A DNA stretch of 64,000 nt, from contig CAZXXS010000012.1 of assembly GCA_964644845.1 (NCBI GenBank), positions 1 through 64,000 of the forward strand, read 5' to 3'. Source of the stretch: Geothermovivens sp964644845. Its GTDB lineage: Bacteria; Zhuqueibacterota; Zhuqueibacteria; Oleimicrobiales; Geothermoviventaceae. The number at the start of each line of letters is the position of its first letter. The first letter of the stretch is position 1. The translations under genes and the position numbers were made by a program. The notes under the pieces are model-generated. The model made no database searches, was not told the DNA's origin, and saw nothing but the letters and a program-made list of their open reading frames with translations. This document shows positions 25,532 to 35,546 of this stretch, in pieces.

Positions 25532-28500
25532 TCACCGCAACAGAAGTGCCTTTTGGACACCCTGCCAGACCGTAGCACCACCGGACGTTACCGTCAGGCG
25601 GCACACGTACACCCCGGCAGCCACCGGCTGACCGCGTTGGTCCCGTCCATCCCAACGAGCCACGTACACGCCCGGTGAGCGTTTGCCGTTCACAAGCGTG
25701 CAGACGCGCTCGCCCCGGCTGTTGAACACCTCCAGCCGGACTTCAGCTGTCCTCGGCACGCTGTAGCGGAACACGGTGCCGGGATTGAAAGGATTCGGGT
25801 AAGCCGGAGAAAGGCTAAAACTCGATGGCACACCCGCTCCGTCCTCCGCAACACGCGTGGTTGGCTCGACCGTCAAACGAACCGGCACCTCAAGCGAGGG
25901 CTGTTCCGGATCGTTGGACCGCAAAACCAGGCTCGTTTGGTACGTGCCGGCGGCAAGTCCGGCGGTGCTGACCTCCACCCGCAGCGGGTAGCGCGCTTCC
26001 CCTGGCACGAGTACTGAATCTGGCTCCACCCGGAGCCAGGCGAGCGGATCCGGCCCAAACACGCCGGCCGCTGTGCAGAACCACTCCGTTCCCTCTTTTT
26101 GCCACAGTCTAAGCGTCAACTTTTGCCAGTTGCCGCGAAACACCGCGTTGGGAACAACCACTGCCCAGCCGTCTTCTGTTCGGGACAGCGGCACCGCTAC
26201 AATGAGGTGACCCGTGGCCGCGTCGAACAACCCCGCTTCGCTTCGCTCTCGCGCCAACCACAGCAGGTAAGTCCCGCCGTCCGGCCAGGGCACCAGTTCA
26301 GCACAGCCGTCTGCAGATCTGAACCGCAAAATGGAAAACACGTCGCGCTTCAACACGCTGACGGGTCTTTGACTGCAGGCCAGGTCTGCTGCCTCAGCAA
26401 CCGCGGGCAACCGCCCCTTGCGCCAGCGTGCCCGCTCCCAGTCCGCCGACGCCTTTTCAAGCTTGAAAAGTCCTTCCGGTAGGGCCACGTCTGCCCGCGG
26501 TACAGCCCTCTGGACGGTGCGGTCCCCATCCCCCACTGTGACCCGTACATTCAGGTCGATTTTGCCCCGGTTTTCCACCCACAAGGTGTCTGTCGTGCTG
26601 CTGTCGGCTCGGAGCCGGAACTCAAAAGCTGCCGGAGACACCCGGGCACTCGGTCTGCTGTCCGTTACCTCAAAGCGGTACGCAACGGCGGGCGCACCTA
26701 CTGGATCGCGACCGACATTGCCTGAATTGTCCACAGCCTCCACGTAAAAGCGCACGACAGAACCGAGAGGCTGGCCGGGGATTGTCCCGCTGTAGAGGGA
26801 CTCACCTGCAGAAACCATGTCGACCTCCCCGGAGTCGGCCCCGACCGTGTAGTAGAGCTTCACCGCTACGACAGCCGTGTCGTCCCAAGCCTGAGCAAGT
26901 ACCGCGTAAGGCCCGGAGGTGTCGCTGGTGTTTCGCGGAACTCGTAGGGCTGCAACTTCCGGGGTTCCTTTCCTGAACACCTTCCAGCCCACGTCGTCAA
27001 TGTACCAACCCTCTTCCGTAGCGTGGGCGTCGCTGGCGAAGTGAAACTGGATCACCACCGTGTGCCCAACGTAGGGCGTCAGATCAACGTAGGTCGGATG
27101 CCAAAAGTCACCGGTCCCGGGCGGCCCGCCGAAGGCTTGCTCCCCACCGAGAACACGGTTGTACGCGTCCACGACGTGATCGTAACCACCCACTACGGTG
27201 GTGAGGAGCTCAAACGGTCCGCCGTCCACCGAGATTTTCAGGTTGCCGCCATCCCAAAGGCGCCCCCCGCTGTACTCAAAATCGTACCAGTGCCAGAACT
27301 GAAAGATCGGGTGTTCCGCACCTCGCAAGTCGATTGGGGGCGTGTTCAGACGGTCGTCGGCGTTGTCTTTGTATTTGCCACTGAGATTCGTCGCCCACAC
27401 TTTCAGGCCTGAGTGAGCACACCTCGGCCCGGAGGTCGGCCTACCCCACTGCCAATCCGTTCCCGAAACCGGGATCAACACCGAATCGCTCTCCAGGTCG
27501 CAGACCTGGTAGTCCAGAATCCTGAAGCTGTAGGCGCCCTGTTCCGGCGCCACAGCCACGTTCCGGTTGCTGGAGGCGTCGCGAGCGAAGATGCGGTAAT
27601 GAACCGTCACTCCAGGCACAGGGGGGTTGAGGACGATTTGCCCGACGAAAAGCGAGTCACGGGGCTCCAGGTCAGTGGAAAAGACCGGCCCGTCCGTCCA
27701 GTACTCCAGCCAAGCCGAGTCGATGCCGGCGTCGTCCAGCAGCGCAACGTCCACCTCGTACGCTCCCTTGTACACCGACTGGTCGGGAAGAGGAGTGTGT
27801 ACGATCGTTGGGGCCACTTCGTCCTTGGTCACAAGAAAGCTGTCTACAGCGGCTGGCGCCGGTCTCGGCCAGGCCCCTCGCCGCCCGTCAACGCTCCAGG
27901 CCGTGACGTAAAAGTAGACAGGGCCAAAAGTACCGCGGCCGGGAATTGGTCCAGCGTAAACGTCCGGTGAGCCAGTGACGGTCATTTGCACAGAATCCCA
28001 GCTGGCACCGTCGAACGAGTAGTGGAGGAAGAAGCTGGACGGATCGAGAATGCACGTGTCCGTAAGGGTGATTGCGGGTCGAATCCGCGCCTTCACGGTG
28101 TACGGCCCTACGGCGTTTTCCGTGTCTGGCACACGAGGCACGTCCACAACCGGCTCTTCGCCCACAGCCCAAATGGCAAACAGGTTTGGCTGCAAGTTCT
28201 CAAGGATCTGCGGCATGATCTCCGTCGTGTCCGGGAAAAAACTGGTGCCCACCTCCACAGTCAGTCCGAAGATCTTGTTCTTCACTTCCTGCTCGCCGTA
28301 GAACCAGTCGTCGGAGTCCCCGTTCGTGAGGTAGATCGCTCCGGAAGCCACGTTGCCGGGCAAGTAGCCGTTGTAGTGGGCCATGCTGTCTGCCAGGGCA
28401 ACAAACACGTAGTTGTCCGGTGTGTTCCTGGCCACGTACCCCCAGGGGTAGAGGTAGAGCTGGCTGTAACTGTGGTAAGAGAGAATGATTTTGAAGTGGT

Positions 28501-29359
28501 GCGCAATGCAAAGATCACGGATCGCCTGAGTCTCCGGTTCCGAAAACGGGCCCGTACCTCGGTAAATGTTGCTCGAGGGATCGGAACTGGAGCCAACATC
28601 GTTGTAGCCCCACTTGTACGCGTAGTTTCGATTCAGGTCTACCCCGAAGCTCCCGTCGCCGTTGTCGCGGCGATTTTTGCGCCACCAGCGATCCTGGGTG
28701 AACACGAAGTCCAGACCGTCCGGATTCATCGTTGGGATAATCCAGATCTGCCGGTGGTCAACAAGGTAGGTAACGTACGGGTCTTTACCGTAGTTTTCCA
28801 GCAGGTAGTGAATCATGTAAACGGCGATCTCCGGTGTGATAATCTCACGAGCGTGGTGGTTGGAAAGGATGAGTACTTCGGGCTCTTCTTCCTGCTCTGC
28901 CACGTTGTCGGAAATCTTGATCGCCAAAATGTCGCGGTCTGCGATCCCTTGTGTCTTTTCCCAACCGTCCCCGATGTCGTAGACTTTCGCTAAATCCGGG
29001 AAGTTCGTTTCGGCCCACTCCAGCTCCTGTTTGCAGCGCTCGTAGTCGTGAAAATGATCGAAGTAACCGGAGGTACGCATCCACTGCTCCGCCTGCGCCA
29101 GGCTTTCGATTTCCACCTCGTACCGGAGACCAAGCTCATCGAGTTTGCGAAGGTCACGCGGCCGAGCCAAAACAACCAGCGTTTTCGTGCGAGGATCGTA
29201 GCCAGCGACGTCCGGCCCCGTACGAAGAAAATTCTGCACGGCTGTGGACTGAACGCTCTCCACTCTCACCCTGACCAGCTTTTGTGGACGTTCTGCCCGA
29301 GCGGCCAAAGCCCAAAACATCAAAAACGTAGCTGCGAAAACCAACCCGTGCCGTCGCAT
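25532..29359 (-). CDS. Secreted M14 metallocarboxypeptidase with T9SS sorting domain
   Basis: A 1275-residue exported peptidase; ATG at 29359 with GAGGT upstream opens the signal peptide (to about residue 22). M14 zinc site: H169 and E172 in HHAREIITPE, H296 in LSYHSYSQLYLYPWG; substrate-binding DLNRNYAYKWG (241-251); catalytic Glu in LTVEVGTSFFP (E369). Beyond residue 400 are Ig-like repeats (VHYRIFARDASSNRNVAV, VVRFYVEAVDNSGNVGRD), a jelly-roll domain with GWYIDDVGW near residue 830, and the sorting domain (PAYPNPFNPGTVFRYSVP, VRLEVFNSRGERVCTL, GVYVCRLT). Likely extracellular carboxypeptidase. Confidence 0.92.
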   Translation of the reverse strand: MRRHGLVFAATFLMFWALAARAERPQKLVRVRVESVQSTAVQNFLRTGPDVAGYDPRTKTLVVLARPRDLRKLDELGLRYEVEIESLAQAEQWMRTSGYFDHFHDYERCKQELEWAETNFPDLAKVYDIGDGWEKTQGIADRDILAIKISDNVAEQEEEPEVLILSNHHAREIITPEIAVYMIHYLLENYGKDPYVTYLVDHRQIWIIPTMNPDGLDFVFTQDRWWRKNRRDNGDGSFGVDLNRNYAYKWGYNDVGSSSDPSSNIYRGTGPFSEPETQAIRDLCIAHHFKIILSYHSYSQLYLYPWGYVARNTPDNYVFVALADSMAHYNGYLPGNVASGAIYLTNGDSDDWFYGEQEVKNKIFGLTVEVGTSFFPDTTEIMPQILENLQPNLFAIWAVGEEPVVDVPRVPDTENAVGPYTVKARIRPAITLTDTCILDPSSFFLHYSFDGASWDSVQMTVTGSPDVYAGPIPGRGTFGPVYFYVTAWSVDGRRGAWPRPAPAAVDSFLVTKDEVAPTIVHTPLPDQSVYKGAYEVDVALLDDAGIDSAWLEYWTDGPVFSTDLEPRDSLFVGQIVLNPPVPGVTVHYRIFARDASSNRNVAVAPEQGAYSFRILDYQVCDLESDSVLIPVSGTDWQWGRPTSGPRCAHSGLKVWATNLSGKYKDNADDRLNTPPIDLRGAEHPIFQFWHWYDFEYSGGRLWDGGNLKISVDGGPFELLTTVVGGYDHVVDAYNRVLGGEQAFGGPPGTGDFWHPTYVDLTPYVGHTVVIQFHFASDAHATEEGWYIDDVGWKVFRKGTPEVAALRVPRNTSDTSGPYAVLAQAWDDTAVVAVKLYYTVGADSGEVDMVSAGESLYSGTIPGQPLGSVVRFYVEAVDNSGNVGRDPVGAPAVAYRFEVTDSRPSARVSPAAFEFRLRADSSTTDTLWVENRGKIDLNVRVTVGDGDRTVQRAVPRADVALPEGLFKLEKASADWERARWRKGRLPAVAEAADLACSQRPVSVLKRDVFSILRFRSADGCAELVPWPDGGTYLLWLARERSEAGLFDAATGHLIVAVPLSRTEDGWAVVVPNAVFRGNWQKLTLRLWQKEGTEWFCTAAGVFGPDPLAWLRVEPDSVLVPGEARYPLRVEVSTAGLAAGTYQTSLVLRSNDPEQPSLEVPVRLTVEPTTRVAEDGAGVPSSFSLSPAYPNPFNPGTVFRYSVPRTAEVRLEVFNSRGERVCTLVNGKRSPGVYVARWDGRDQRGQPVAAGVYVCRLTVTSGGATVWQGVQKALLLR

Positions 29360-29601
29360 GTCGCACCTCGATTCAAGTCTCACACACACACCACTTCGCC
29401 GAAAAGCGTTCCGGCCTCGCCGTCGCACGTCTGTCCCGCGGGCCCTTGGGCAATTCCCCGCCTTTTCCAGATGTCACATTACGCCGCCCGTCACAAGAAA
29501 AAACCGCGAAGCAGCGTCGGGACACGCCACTCCGCGGTACTCAAGTACCACACCCTACATGTCGCGCCTCGCAACAAGTGCAAAGCTCACGACGTTGCCT
29601 C

Positions 29602-32600
29602 TCATTTCAGGAAAAGGAGCTTCCGAACTGCTCGCACATCCCCCGCTTCCAGCCGCACAAGGTACACACCTCCCGGAACTGCTGCACCCCGGTCATCCCT
29701 GCCATCCCACAGGACGCGGTACGACCCGGGCTTCTGTTTCGCGTTCACCAAGGTACGCACCACCTGGCCAAGCAAGTTGTAGATCACAACCCGAACCTGA
29801 GCAGCGCTGGCCAGGTCGTAACTGATCGTTGTGGTCGGGTTGAAAGGGTTCGGGTAGTTCTGGTGCAACGCCGTTTCTTTCGGGACAACAGCGACGCGAG
29901 GCTCCGCCACACCCACCTCGATTCCTTCCACTACCTGCACGTCGTCCACAAACCAGCCGAAGAAAGGTGGCACCTGTGTCGCGTCGGACTGCATCCGGAA
30001 ACGCAGGCGCACATCGGTGTGCCCGGGTCCGGTGAACGGCGTTAGCGAGATCTCCTTCTGCACCCACTGAGACTGGACCCCGTTCAGCGAATCACCGATC
30101 TGCACCCACGTCTTACCGCTGTCGGTGCTCACTTCAACGTAGCCGTAGTCATGACCAAACTCCAGAAAGTACTTGGTCCAGAAACGCAACACCGCGGCGT
30201 CTGCTTCAGAAAGGTCGAACCCAAAGCGGGTTTCCAACGTGACGTTTGCGTTGTTCGGGTACTGGTGACCGGGACTGTCGTTCACGGAGAAATCACCGCT
30301 ATGCGCGTACAGCGTCTCCAGCCCCCAACCGCCCTGAGGGGTTACCCAGTCGTCCAGACCGTGTTCAAAGTCCTCCAGCCCAACAACGAAAGACGACGTG
30401 TCCGATCGGCCTAAATTGTGCTGCGAAGAGGAATCGCGCGCCGAGATGAAGTAGTGCACCGTGTCGCCGTAGGCGAACACCGGTGGAATGCTGCCCTGGA
30501 AAGTACCCGGGAGGTCGCCCCGCTCCAGCCTGGCAGAGTCGCGGACGGTTTGCGTAAAGAAATGGACGACAACCGATGTGCCGTCGACACTCATGTTGTC
30601 CGTCACCTTCGTGGTCACCTGGAAGGGGTGTTCGCCGTCCAGCGAGTTCGCGATGGGTTCGTACTGGATCACTGGAGGTAGGGTGTCGGGTCCCGCGTGA
30701 AACGTGAAAACGCGTTCCGGAGCTCCGGTAGGCTTCGTTTCCGAGAAGTAGGGATTCACCGTCTGAATGTAGTAGTCGACATCCGTTGCCTCGCCAGGCG
30801 CTGGGATCGTGCCTACGTAAAGCCGATCCCCAGCCAGAGCCATGTCCACCTCGTGGAATTCCGTCTCGTTTTCTTTTTTCCAGTACAACCGGACCGCTTC
30901 GAGGTCTGAAATGTCCCCGTGCAGCGTGGCCATCACCTGGCGAGACTGGTTCACGTCCTCCGTGTCGTCCAGGGGCTCGTGTTCGATCGTACTGAGCCAC
31001 TCCAGAACCCGCGCCATCAACTCCAGTTTGGTGGTGCTCGGTTCCCACGGCGTCGTTGAGTATTTCGAATCGACCGCTTCAAAACCGAAGCCGAGGTAAA
31101 CCACACGGTAGTCACCGCTGTAGCGGATGGCCGCTGACCGTCCGTCTGAGTAGGTGAAAATGGTGCGGGCGCTGTCCAGCGGGTTGATCACGTCCGGGTA
31201 TTGATTGTCTTGCGACCGCCCCGGCTGGTAAATGTGGAAATCCAGCCCGTCGCTGATTGGGTCGCCCACCACGCCGCGCACGTGGTCGTCGTTGGCGTTG
31301 TCCGCCACGTACTCGGCATGCAACCATTTGTTGAAGAACGAAATGGCACCGGAATTGGAGTTGTCGCTGCTCGGGTCGCACAAGTCCCAGCCGATGTCCT
31401 GGCCTGAGAGGAAAAGGCTACCGCCGTTGCGCAGAAACTTGGCAATGGCTAAGCGATCCTGTGCTTCCAGACTTGGAAAAGCCCACTCGCACAGCCAGAT
31501 TACCGTCGGGAAATGCTTCAAGAAATCGCCGGAAGGATGCCCGCTCTTGGCGAGATCCCAGAGAGAGTAGTTCACCCCGAGCGCATTCAGAACTTCGGTG
31601 GTGTAGGCCTCGATCTCGAGGTTTGTGCCGTTGCCGCCGGTGTGGTCGTCGTCCACAACCAGCACAGGTGTTTTGCCAATGGTCACCAGAACAGTGTCGG
31701 AGCCCACTGTAGAACCCGAACGATGGGTCAGCACGATCTTGGCTACGTGCCCCTTGGCATCCGGACGGATGCGGAAGCTCAGTGGCGTTTGCATTTCCAC
31801 TGTCGAGTCCGGCGGGAGCTCGGGAATCACGTACTCCGCTTGCAACACCTGTACGGCTGAATCCTCGGAACTCAGTGTGATCACCACATCATGGCCAACG
31901 CCAACGGAGTAGTTGTGGTACGTCGCGGTTACTGTGACAATTTCGTTGTGCTCGAACAGCCCATCTCCGTCACCCAGTGTTGCGTCCGTCACGCGAGCCG
32001 ACTCCAGTACGATGCGCGGGGGCACAGGCGGCGGATTCTCTTCCGCAATCGCCCGGTAGGCATCCACCATCCCGGCACCGATCATCCCCTCGTAGCCGGG
32101 ATTCACGCTGTCGATGTTGTCGCAAGTGGCTACGATGCGTTGTTGCACTTCCAGCCAGGAAAGATTGGGGTAGTGGGAGCGAACCAGCCCGGCGACACCG
32201 GACACAATCGCAGAAGCCGAGCTCGTGCCCGCAGTTAGCCAGCCTTCTTTTGTACGTGCGCGGTACAAATCTCTGAATCCGTACTGCGGGAAGTACGGTG
32301 CTGTGGAAATGATTTCCGCTGGCGGGTGCACGTTAAAATCGCCCCCTGGCGCCGCAACGTCAACCGTGACCCCGTAATTCGAAATCGAACTAAGCTTTCC
32401 GGAAAAACCCGTGGCGGCCACGGACAGTACACCCTCGTAACCCGATGGGTAGTGAGCCTCCGAGCTGTGATCGTTTCCGGCTGCACCCACAAACACGACG
32501 TCCTTCGACAGCCCGTACTGGATCACATCGCGTTGGGCACTGGAGTACCCACCACCACCGAAACTCATGTTCACCACGTCTGCGCCGTTGTCGATCGCGT

Positions 32601-33453
32601 AGCGAATGCCTTTCGTAAGATCGCTCAGGTAGCCCGAGCCCTCGTCGCTCAGGGACTTGATCGGCATGATCAGACATTTGAACCCACCGGCTGCGATGCC
32701 CTTGCCGTTGTTCGTCGCAGCTGCCGCAAGACCAGCCATTTGTGTGCCGTGGTCGGTGCCGTCGTCCGGGGTGCCGTCGTTGTCTTCGTCCTGCCCGTTG
32801 GGTTTGGGATTCGGGTCCGCCACACCGTTGACGAAATCCCATCCGTGCACGTCGTCGACAAACCCGTTGCCATCGTCGTCCACTCCGTTGTTCGGGATCT
32901 CATCCGCATTCGTCCAGATCTCACTGGCCAGATCCGGGTGATCGATGTCCACGCCCGTGTCGATGATGGCGATGATGACACTCCTCGAGCCCTGCTCCAG
33001 GTCCCAAGCTTCCGGTGCGCGAACGTCCTGCAAGTACCACTGCTGACCGAAGAGAGAGTCGTTGGGCGTGAAATGTACCTCGTACACGTAATCCGGCTCG
33101 GCGTATTCCACGTCAGGAAGCAAACTTAGCTCCCGAGCCACGTAAGCTGGTGAGTAGGGGCCGGTGATGTGAACTTTGTAGATGCGGTCGAGACCGAAGG
33201 TGCGTTCTTCAGGTTTCACCGTTTCGAAGAGCGGCTCCGCTGTCGTCACGGCCAACGCGAGCTGAGCGGTACGTTTGTGCAAGGAAAGCCCGCTTGCCAG
33301 ACTGGCCACACTGGCGCCAGGCTTCATCTTCACGATCACGACGTCGGGGGCCCAACGTTCACCTTTGGTCGGGACCTTTCGAGCCCAGACCGAAGGCACC
33401 GCAACCAAGGTTAGCACAGCGACAGCTACCCATTTGCCCCATTTACTGCGCAT
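29602..33453 (-). CDS. Secreted S8 subtilisin-like protease with T9SS sorting domain
   Basis: A 1283-residue protease; ATG at 33453 with GGAGG 7 nt upstream, signal peptide 1-24. A propeptide-like region (to about 125) contains ELSLLPDVEYAEPDYVYEV. Catalytic triad: D165 (AIIDTGVDIDHPDL), H235 (DHGTQMAG), S411 (LTAGTSSASAIVSGVAG); a Ca-binding insert NNGVDDDGNGFVDD precedes it. After the catalytic domain are Ig-like regions, a VVDDDHTGGN segment resembling a class I amidotransferase-like domain around residue 630-760, a jelly-roll domain (FFGWFVDDVQVVEG) and the sorting domain NYPNPFNPTTTISYDLA ... GVYLVRLEAG. The His motif is HGTQ instead of HGTH. Confidence 0.93.
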   Translation of the reverse strand: MRSKWGKWVAVAVLTLVAVPSVWARKVPTKGERWAPDVVIVKMKPGASVASLASGLSLHKRTAQLALAVTTAEPLFETVKPEERTFGLDRIYKVHITGPYSPAYVARELSLLPDVEYAEPDYVYEVHFTPNDSLFGQQWYLQDVRAPEAWDLEQGSRSVIIAIIDTGVDIDHPDLASEIWTNADEIPNNGVDDDGNGFVDDVHGWDFVNGVADPNPKPNGQDEDNDGTPDDGTDHGTQMAGLAAAATNNGKGIAAGGFKCLIMPIKSLSDEGSGYLSDLTKGIRYAIDNGADVVNMSFGGGGYSSAQRDVIQYGLSKDVVFVGAAGNDHSSEAHYPSGYEGVLSVAATGFSGKLSSISNYGVTVDVAAPGGDFNVHPPAEIISTAPYFPQYGFRDLYRARTKEGWLTAGTSSASAIVSGVAGLVRSHYPNLSWLEVQQRIVATCDNIDSVNPGYEGMIGAGMVDAYRAIAEENPPPVPPRIVLESARVTDATLGDGDGLFEHNEIVTVTATYHNYSVGVGHDVVITLSSEDSAVQVLQAEYVIPELPPDSTVEMQTPLSFRIRPDAKGHVAKIVLTHRSGSTVGSDTVLVTIGKTPVLVVDDDHTGGNGTNLEIEAYTTEVLNALGVNYSLWDLAKSGHPSGDFLKHFPTVIWLCEWAFPSLEAQDRLAIAKFLRNGGSLFLSGQDIGWDLCDPSSDNSNSGAISFFNKWLHAEYVADNANDDHVRGVVGDPISDGLDFHIYQPGRSQDNQYPDVINPLDSARTIFTYSDGRSAAIRYSGDYRVVYLGFGFEAVDSKYSTTPWEPSTTKLELMARVLEWLSTIEHEPLDDTEDVNQSRQVMATLHGDISDLEAVRLYWKKENETEFHEVDMALAGDRLYVGTIPAPGEATDVDYYIQTVNPYFSETKPTGAPERVFTFHAGPDTLPPVIQYEPIANSLDGEHPFQVTTKVTDNMSVDGTSVVVHFFTQTVRDSARLERGDLPGTFQGSIPPVFAYGDTVHYFISARDSSSQHNLGRSDTSSFVVGLEDFEHGLDDWVTPQGGWGLETLYAHSGDFSVNDSPGHQYPNNANVTLETRFGFDLSEADAAVLRFWTKYFLEFGHDYGYVEVSTDSGKTWVQIGDSLNGVQSQWVQKEISLTPFTGPGHTDVRLRFRMQSDATQVPPFFGWFVDDVQVVEGIEVGVAEPRVAVVPKETALHQNYPNPFNPTTTISYDLASAAQVRVVIYNLLGQVVRTLVNAKQKPGSYRVLWDGRDDRGAAVPGGVYLVRLEAGDVRAVRKLLFLK

Positions 33454-33751
33454 GCCATTTCCTCCAACTTGAGCGAACAAGAACTTCTCACCCCTTCGGG
33501 CACCCGAAAAAAAGTGCTACACCGAATGTCAGGTTTGCAACAAACGGGCCAATCCGCTCCCGGTTCCACTGTGAGGCAATTTGTACGACCCGACCGCATC
33601 TGCCCGTGACTGCTCTCACATCCCGCAAAAAGTACCCACCGGTCCCAGAGCCTCACAGAGCGGCGGAAACAAAAGTTGGCACCGAGTCGCCGCCCCGCAG
33701 ATTTTTGCCCGTCACGGACAGAGTTCCCCAGAAAAGCGTTTTCTGGCGGAA

Positions 33752-33780
33752 AACCTAAGAAAATCGGGACGGTCTGTCAA
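33752..33780 (-). promoter_or_regulatory. Promoter candidate for the S8 protease gene
   Basis: TTGACA (33780-33775), 17 nt, TAGGTT (33757-33752, continuing TAGGTTTT). The predicted start near 33745 falls at a perfect hairpin CCAGAAAA-GCG-TTTTCTGG (33728-33746), so the transcript would begin with a stem-loop. The leader is about 290 nt. Confidence 0.55.
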
Positions 33781-34157
33781 ATAAAATTCTGTCAACGAAC
33801 CGGCTGGCAGTCCCCCGCTGGGAGGTTCGTACAAGGGTACCAGGCTTCGAGAACGCAGCAGAGGCGCTCTGGGGCGCAGGAACAGGGCCGCTTTCAGCTC
33901 GCCCCATCGCAGCCGTCTCTGGGGGGGGAAAGCCGAGGGCTCGTCCTCTGCGTGGGGATTGCGCTGGATCTGCAACGACGTTACATCTGGCCGGGTCCGC
34001 CGGGAACACAGAAACGGGCACGCAGGCATCGCGTGGGCTATCCTCGCGTCCGTCTGTCAAAAACCACTCCCGAAGCGATGCTCCTCCCCGCGAAGAAGTC
34101 CTCCTCAGCGCGTTGATTTGCAGTTTCCTCAAGACCCGGCCAGGTCCGAAACCCGGC

Positions 34158-34185
34158 AAAACTGGTTCGGGAGTACAGTCCAGTT
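34158..34185 (-). terminator. Terminator candidate after pfkA
   Basis: On the minus strand AACTGG (34185-34180), 14-nt loop, CCAGTT (34165-34160) followed by TT, starting one base past the pfkA stop. The stem is short (6 bp). Confidence 0.35.
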
Positions 34186-34186
34186 C

Positions 34187-35287
34187 TCAATTGCCCAAAC
34201 ACGTGCCCACGCCGCGCGCCACAGCCACCAGCGGGTGGTTTGGATCTACCAAGCGCATTTTACCACCGACGTCGCTCAACGGTACCGTTACGATGTCACC
34301 GCCGCGCACAGCCACCATCACGCCACCCACACCGTTGTAGCAAAGCTCTGCCGCTTTTACCCCGAATCGTGTGGCCAGAATGCGATCGAAAGCCGATGGC
34401 GTTCCGCCGCGTTGCAGATGTCCCAGTACCGTCACCCGCGTCTCGACCCCGGTACGCTCTTCAATCTCCTGACCAATCTTGTTGCCGATGCCACCCAGGC
34501 GAATCGGATCCGTACTGTCTTTCACCACACGTTGGACCACGATGTCCCCGCCTTCCGGCTTGGCTCCTTCCGACACTACAATGATGCTGAACCGACGTCC
34601 CTTCTTGCTTCGTTCGGCAACGACGTTGCAGATTTTCTCGATGTCGTACGGGATCTCCGGAATCAGGATCACGTCGCCACCGCCGGCGATGCCCGACTCC
34701 AGCGCCAGCCATCCTGCGTAGCGTCCCATCACTTCAACAATCATGACCCGATGGTGCGACATGGCCGTGGTGTGGATCTTGTCGATCGCCTCCGTCGCCG
34801 TCTGCAGCGCTGAGTCGAAACCAAACGTGATGTCTGTACCCCAGATGTCGTTGTCGATCGTCTTCGGTACCCCGACAATGCGCACCCCCTTCTGGCTTAG
34901 CTTCGTAGCAATGGCCATAGTGCCGTCGCCGCCGATGCACACCAGCGAATCAAGACCAAGCTCTTCTACGTAGTCCACCACCTGGTCCGACACGTCGGCG
35001 AACTCGATCTCGTCGCCTTTCTTGCCAACCGGCCAGCGAAACGGGTTGGCGCGGTTCGACGTGCCCAGAATCGTACCCCCCTGCGTCAAGATCCCCGAGA
35101 CCTTCAGCCAGTCGAGTTTGACCACCCGGCGCTCGATGAGGCCCTCGTAGCCATCCTCAATGCCAATGACCTCCATGTCGTAGCGGCTCATGCTCGCCTT
35201 CGCGACACCGCGGATAACGGCGTTCAAACCGGGACAGTCACCGCCCCCTGTTAACACTCCGATCCGCTTTTTACCGTTTTTCGCCAT
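34187..35287 (-). CDS. pfkA: 6-phosphofructokinase (group III, ATP-type residues)
   Basis: A 366-residue phosphofructokinase converting fructose 6-phosphate to the 1,6-bisphosphate in glycolysis. GVLTGGGDCPGLNAVIRG is the nucleotide loop; the donor site reads CIGGDGTMAIA (Gly, as in ATP enzymes; PPi enzymes have Asp) but is paired with PKTIDNDIWGTD (Lys, as in PPi and actinobacterial group III enzymes). EVMGRYAGWLALESG and LGHLQRGGTPSAFDR are substrate sites. So ATP is the likely donor, with PPi possible. The ATG at 35287 has AGGAG 8 nt upstream; an in-frame start nine codons earlier lies before that site. Confidence 0.94.
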   Translation of the reverse strand: MAKNGKKRIGVLTGGGDCPGLNAVIRGVAKASMSRYDMEVIGIEDGYEGLIERRVVKLDWLKVSGILTQGGTILGTSNRANPFRWPVGKKGDEIEFADVSDQVVDYVEELGLDSLVCIGGDGTMAIATKLSQKGVRIVGVPKTIDNDIWGTDITFGFDSALQTATEAIDKIHTTAMSHHRVMIVEVMGRYAGWLALESGIAGGGDVILIPEIPYDIEKICNVVAERSKKGRRFSIIVVSEGAKPEGGDIVVQRVVKDSTDPIRLGGIGNKIGQEIEERTGVETRVTVLGHLQRGGTPSAFDRILATRFGVKAAELCYNGVGGVMVAVRGGDIVTVPLSDVGGKMRLVDPNHPLVAVARGVGTCLGN

Positions 35288-35546
35288 CCTGAGCACTCCT
35301 TGCTTGCATCTCAATCCTTGACGACGCTTTCCTTCAGTTACATCGGTTCGGCGTTATTTTTGTTGAGCTTTGTCGACTTAGCCCTCCCGCTCTTCCTGGC
35401 GAAGACCGCCGACTGCCCACACCGGTTTTTGGGGGCCCCTGCCTGCAAACCGCCTTCCCTTTCAAGAACAGAAAGGTGGGACATGTTTGTACCCTCTACC
35501 CACCTGTAGGTCAACCCCGGTTCGCCTCGGGCTCAACAAGCCTTAT

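Larger units (their letters stand above)
33454..34186. other. Intergenic region between pfkA and S8 protease
   Basis: It holds the S8 promoter, the hairpin at the predicted transcript start and the pfkA terminator candidate. A second TTGACA lies 13 nt upstream of the first (33788-33793) without a matching -10. No gene is recognised in 33800-34150. Confidence 0.5.

Noticed and set aside
25346..29449. Shared CGGGCCCTTGG upstream of MEMO-like and M14 genes
   Set aside because: An 11-mer repeated twice in GC-rich DNA is not strong, and positions relative to the starts differ.
29498..29517. Possible terminator after the S8 gene (GCG loop and TTTTTT, minus)
   Set aside because: The stem is only three base pairs, too weak despite the U-tract.
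33474..33497. CGGGCACCCG hairpin with AAAAAAA
   Set aside because: The A-run follows on the plus strand, so on neither strand does a U-tract follow the stem.
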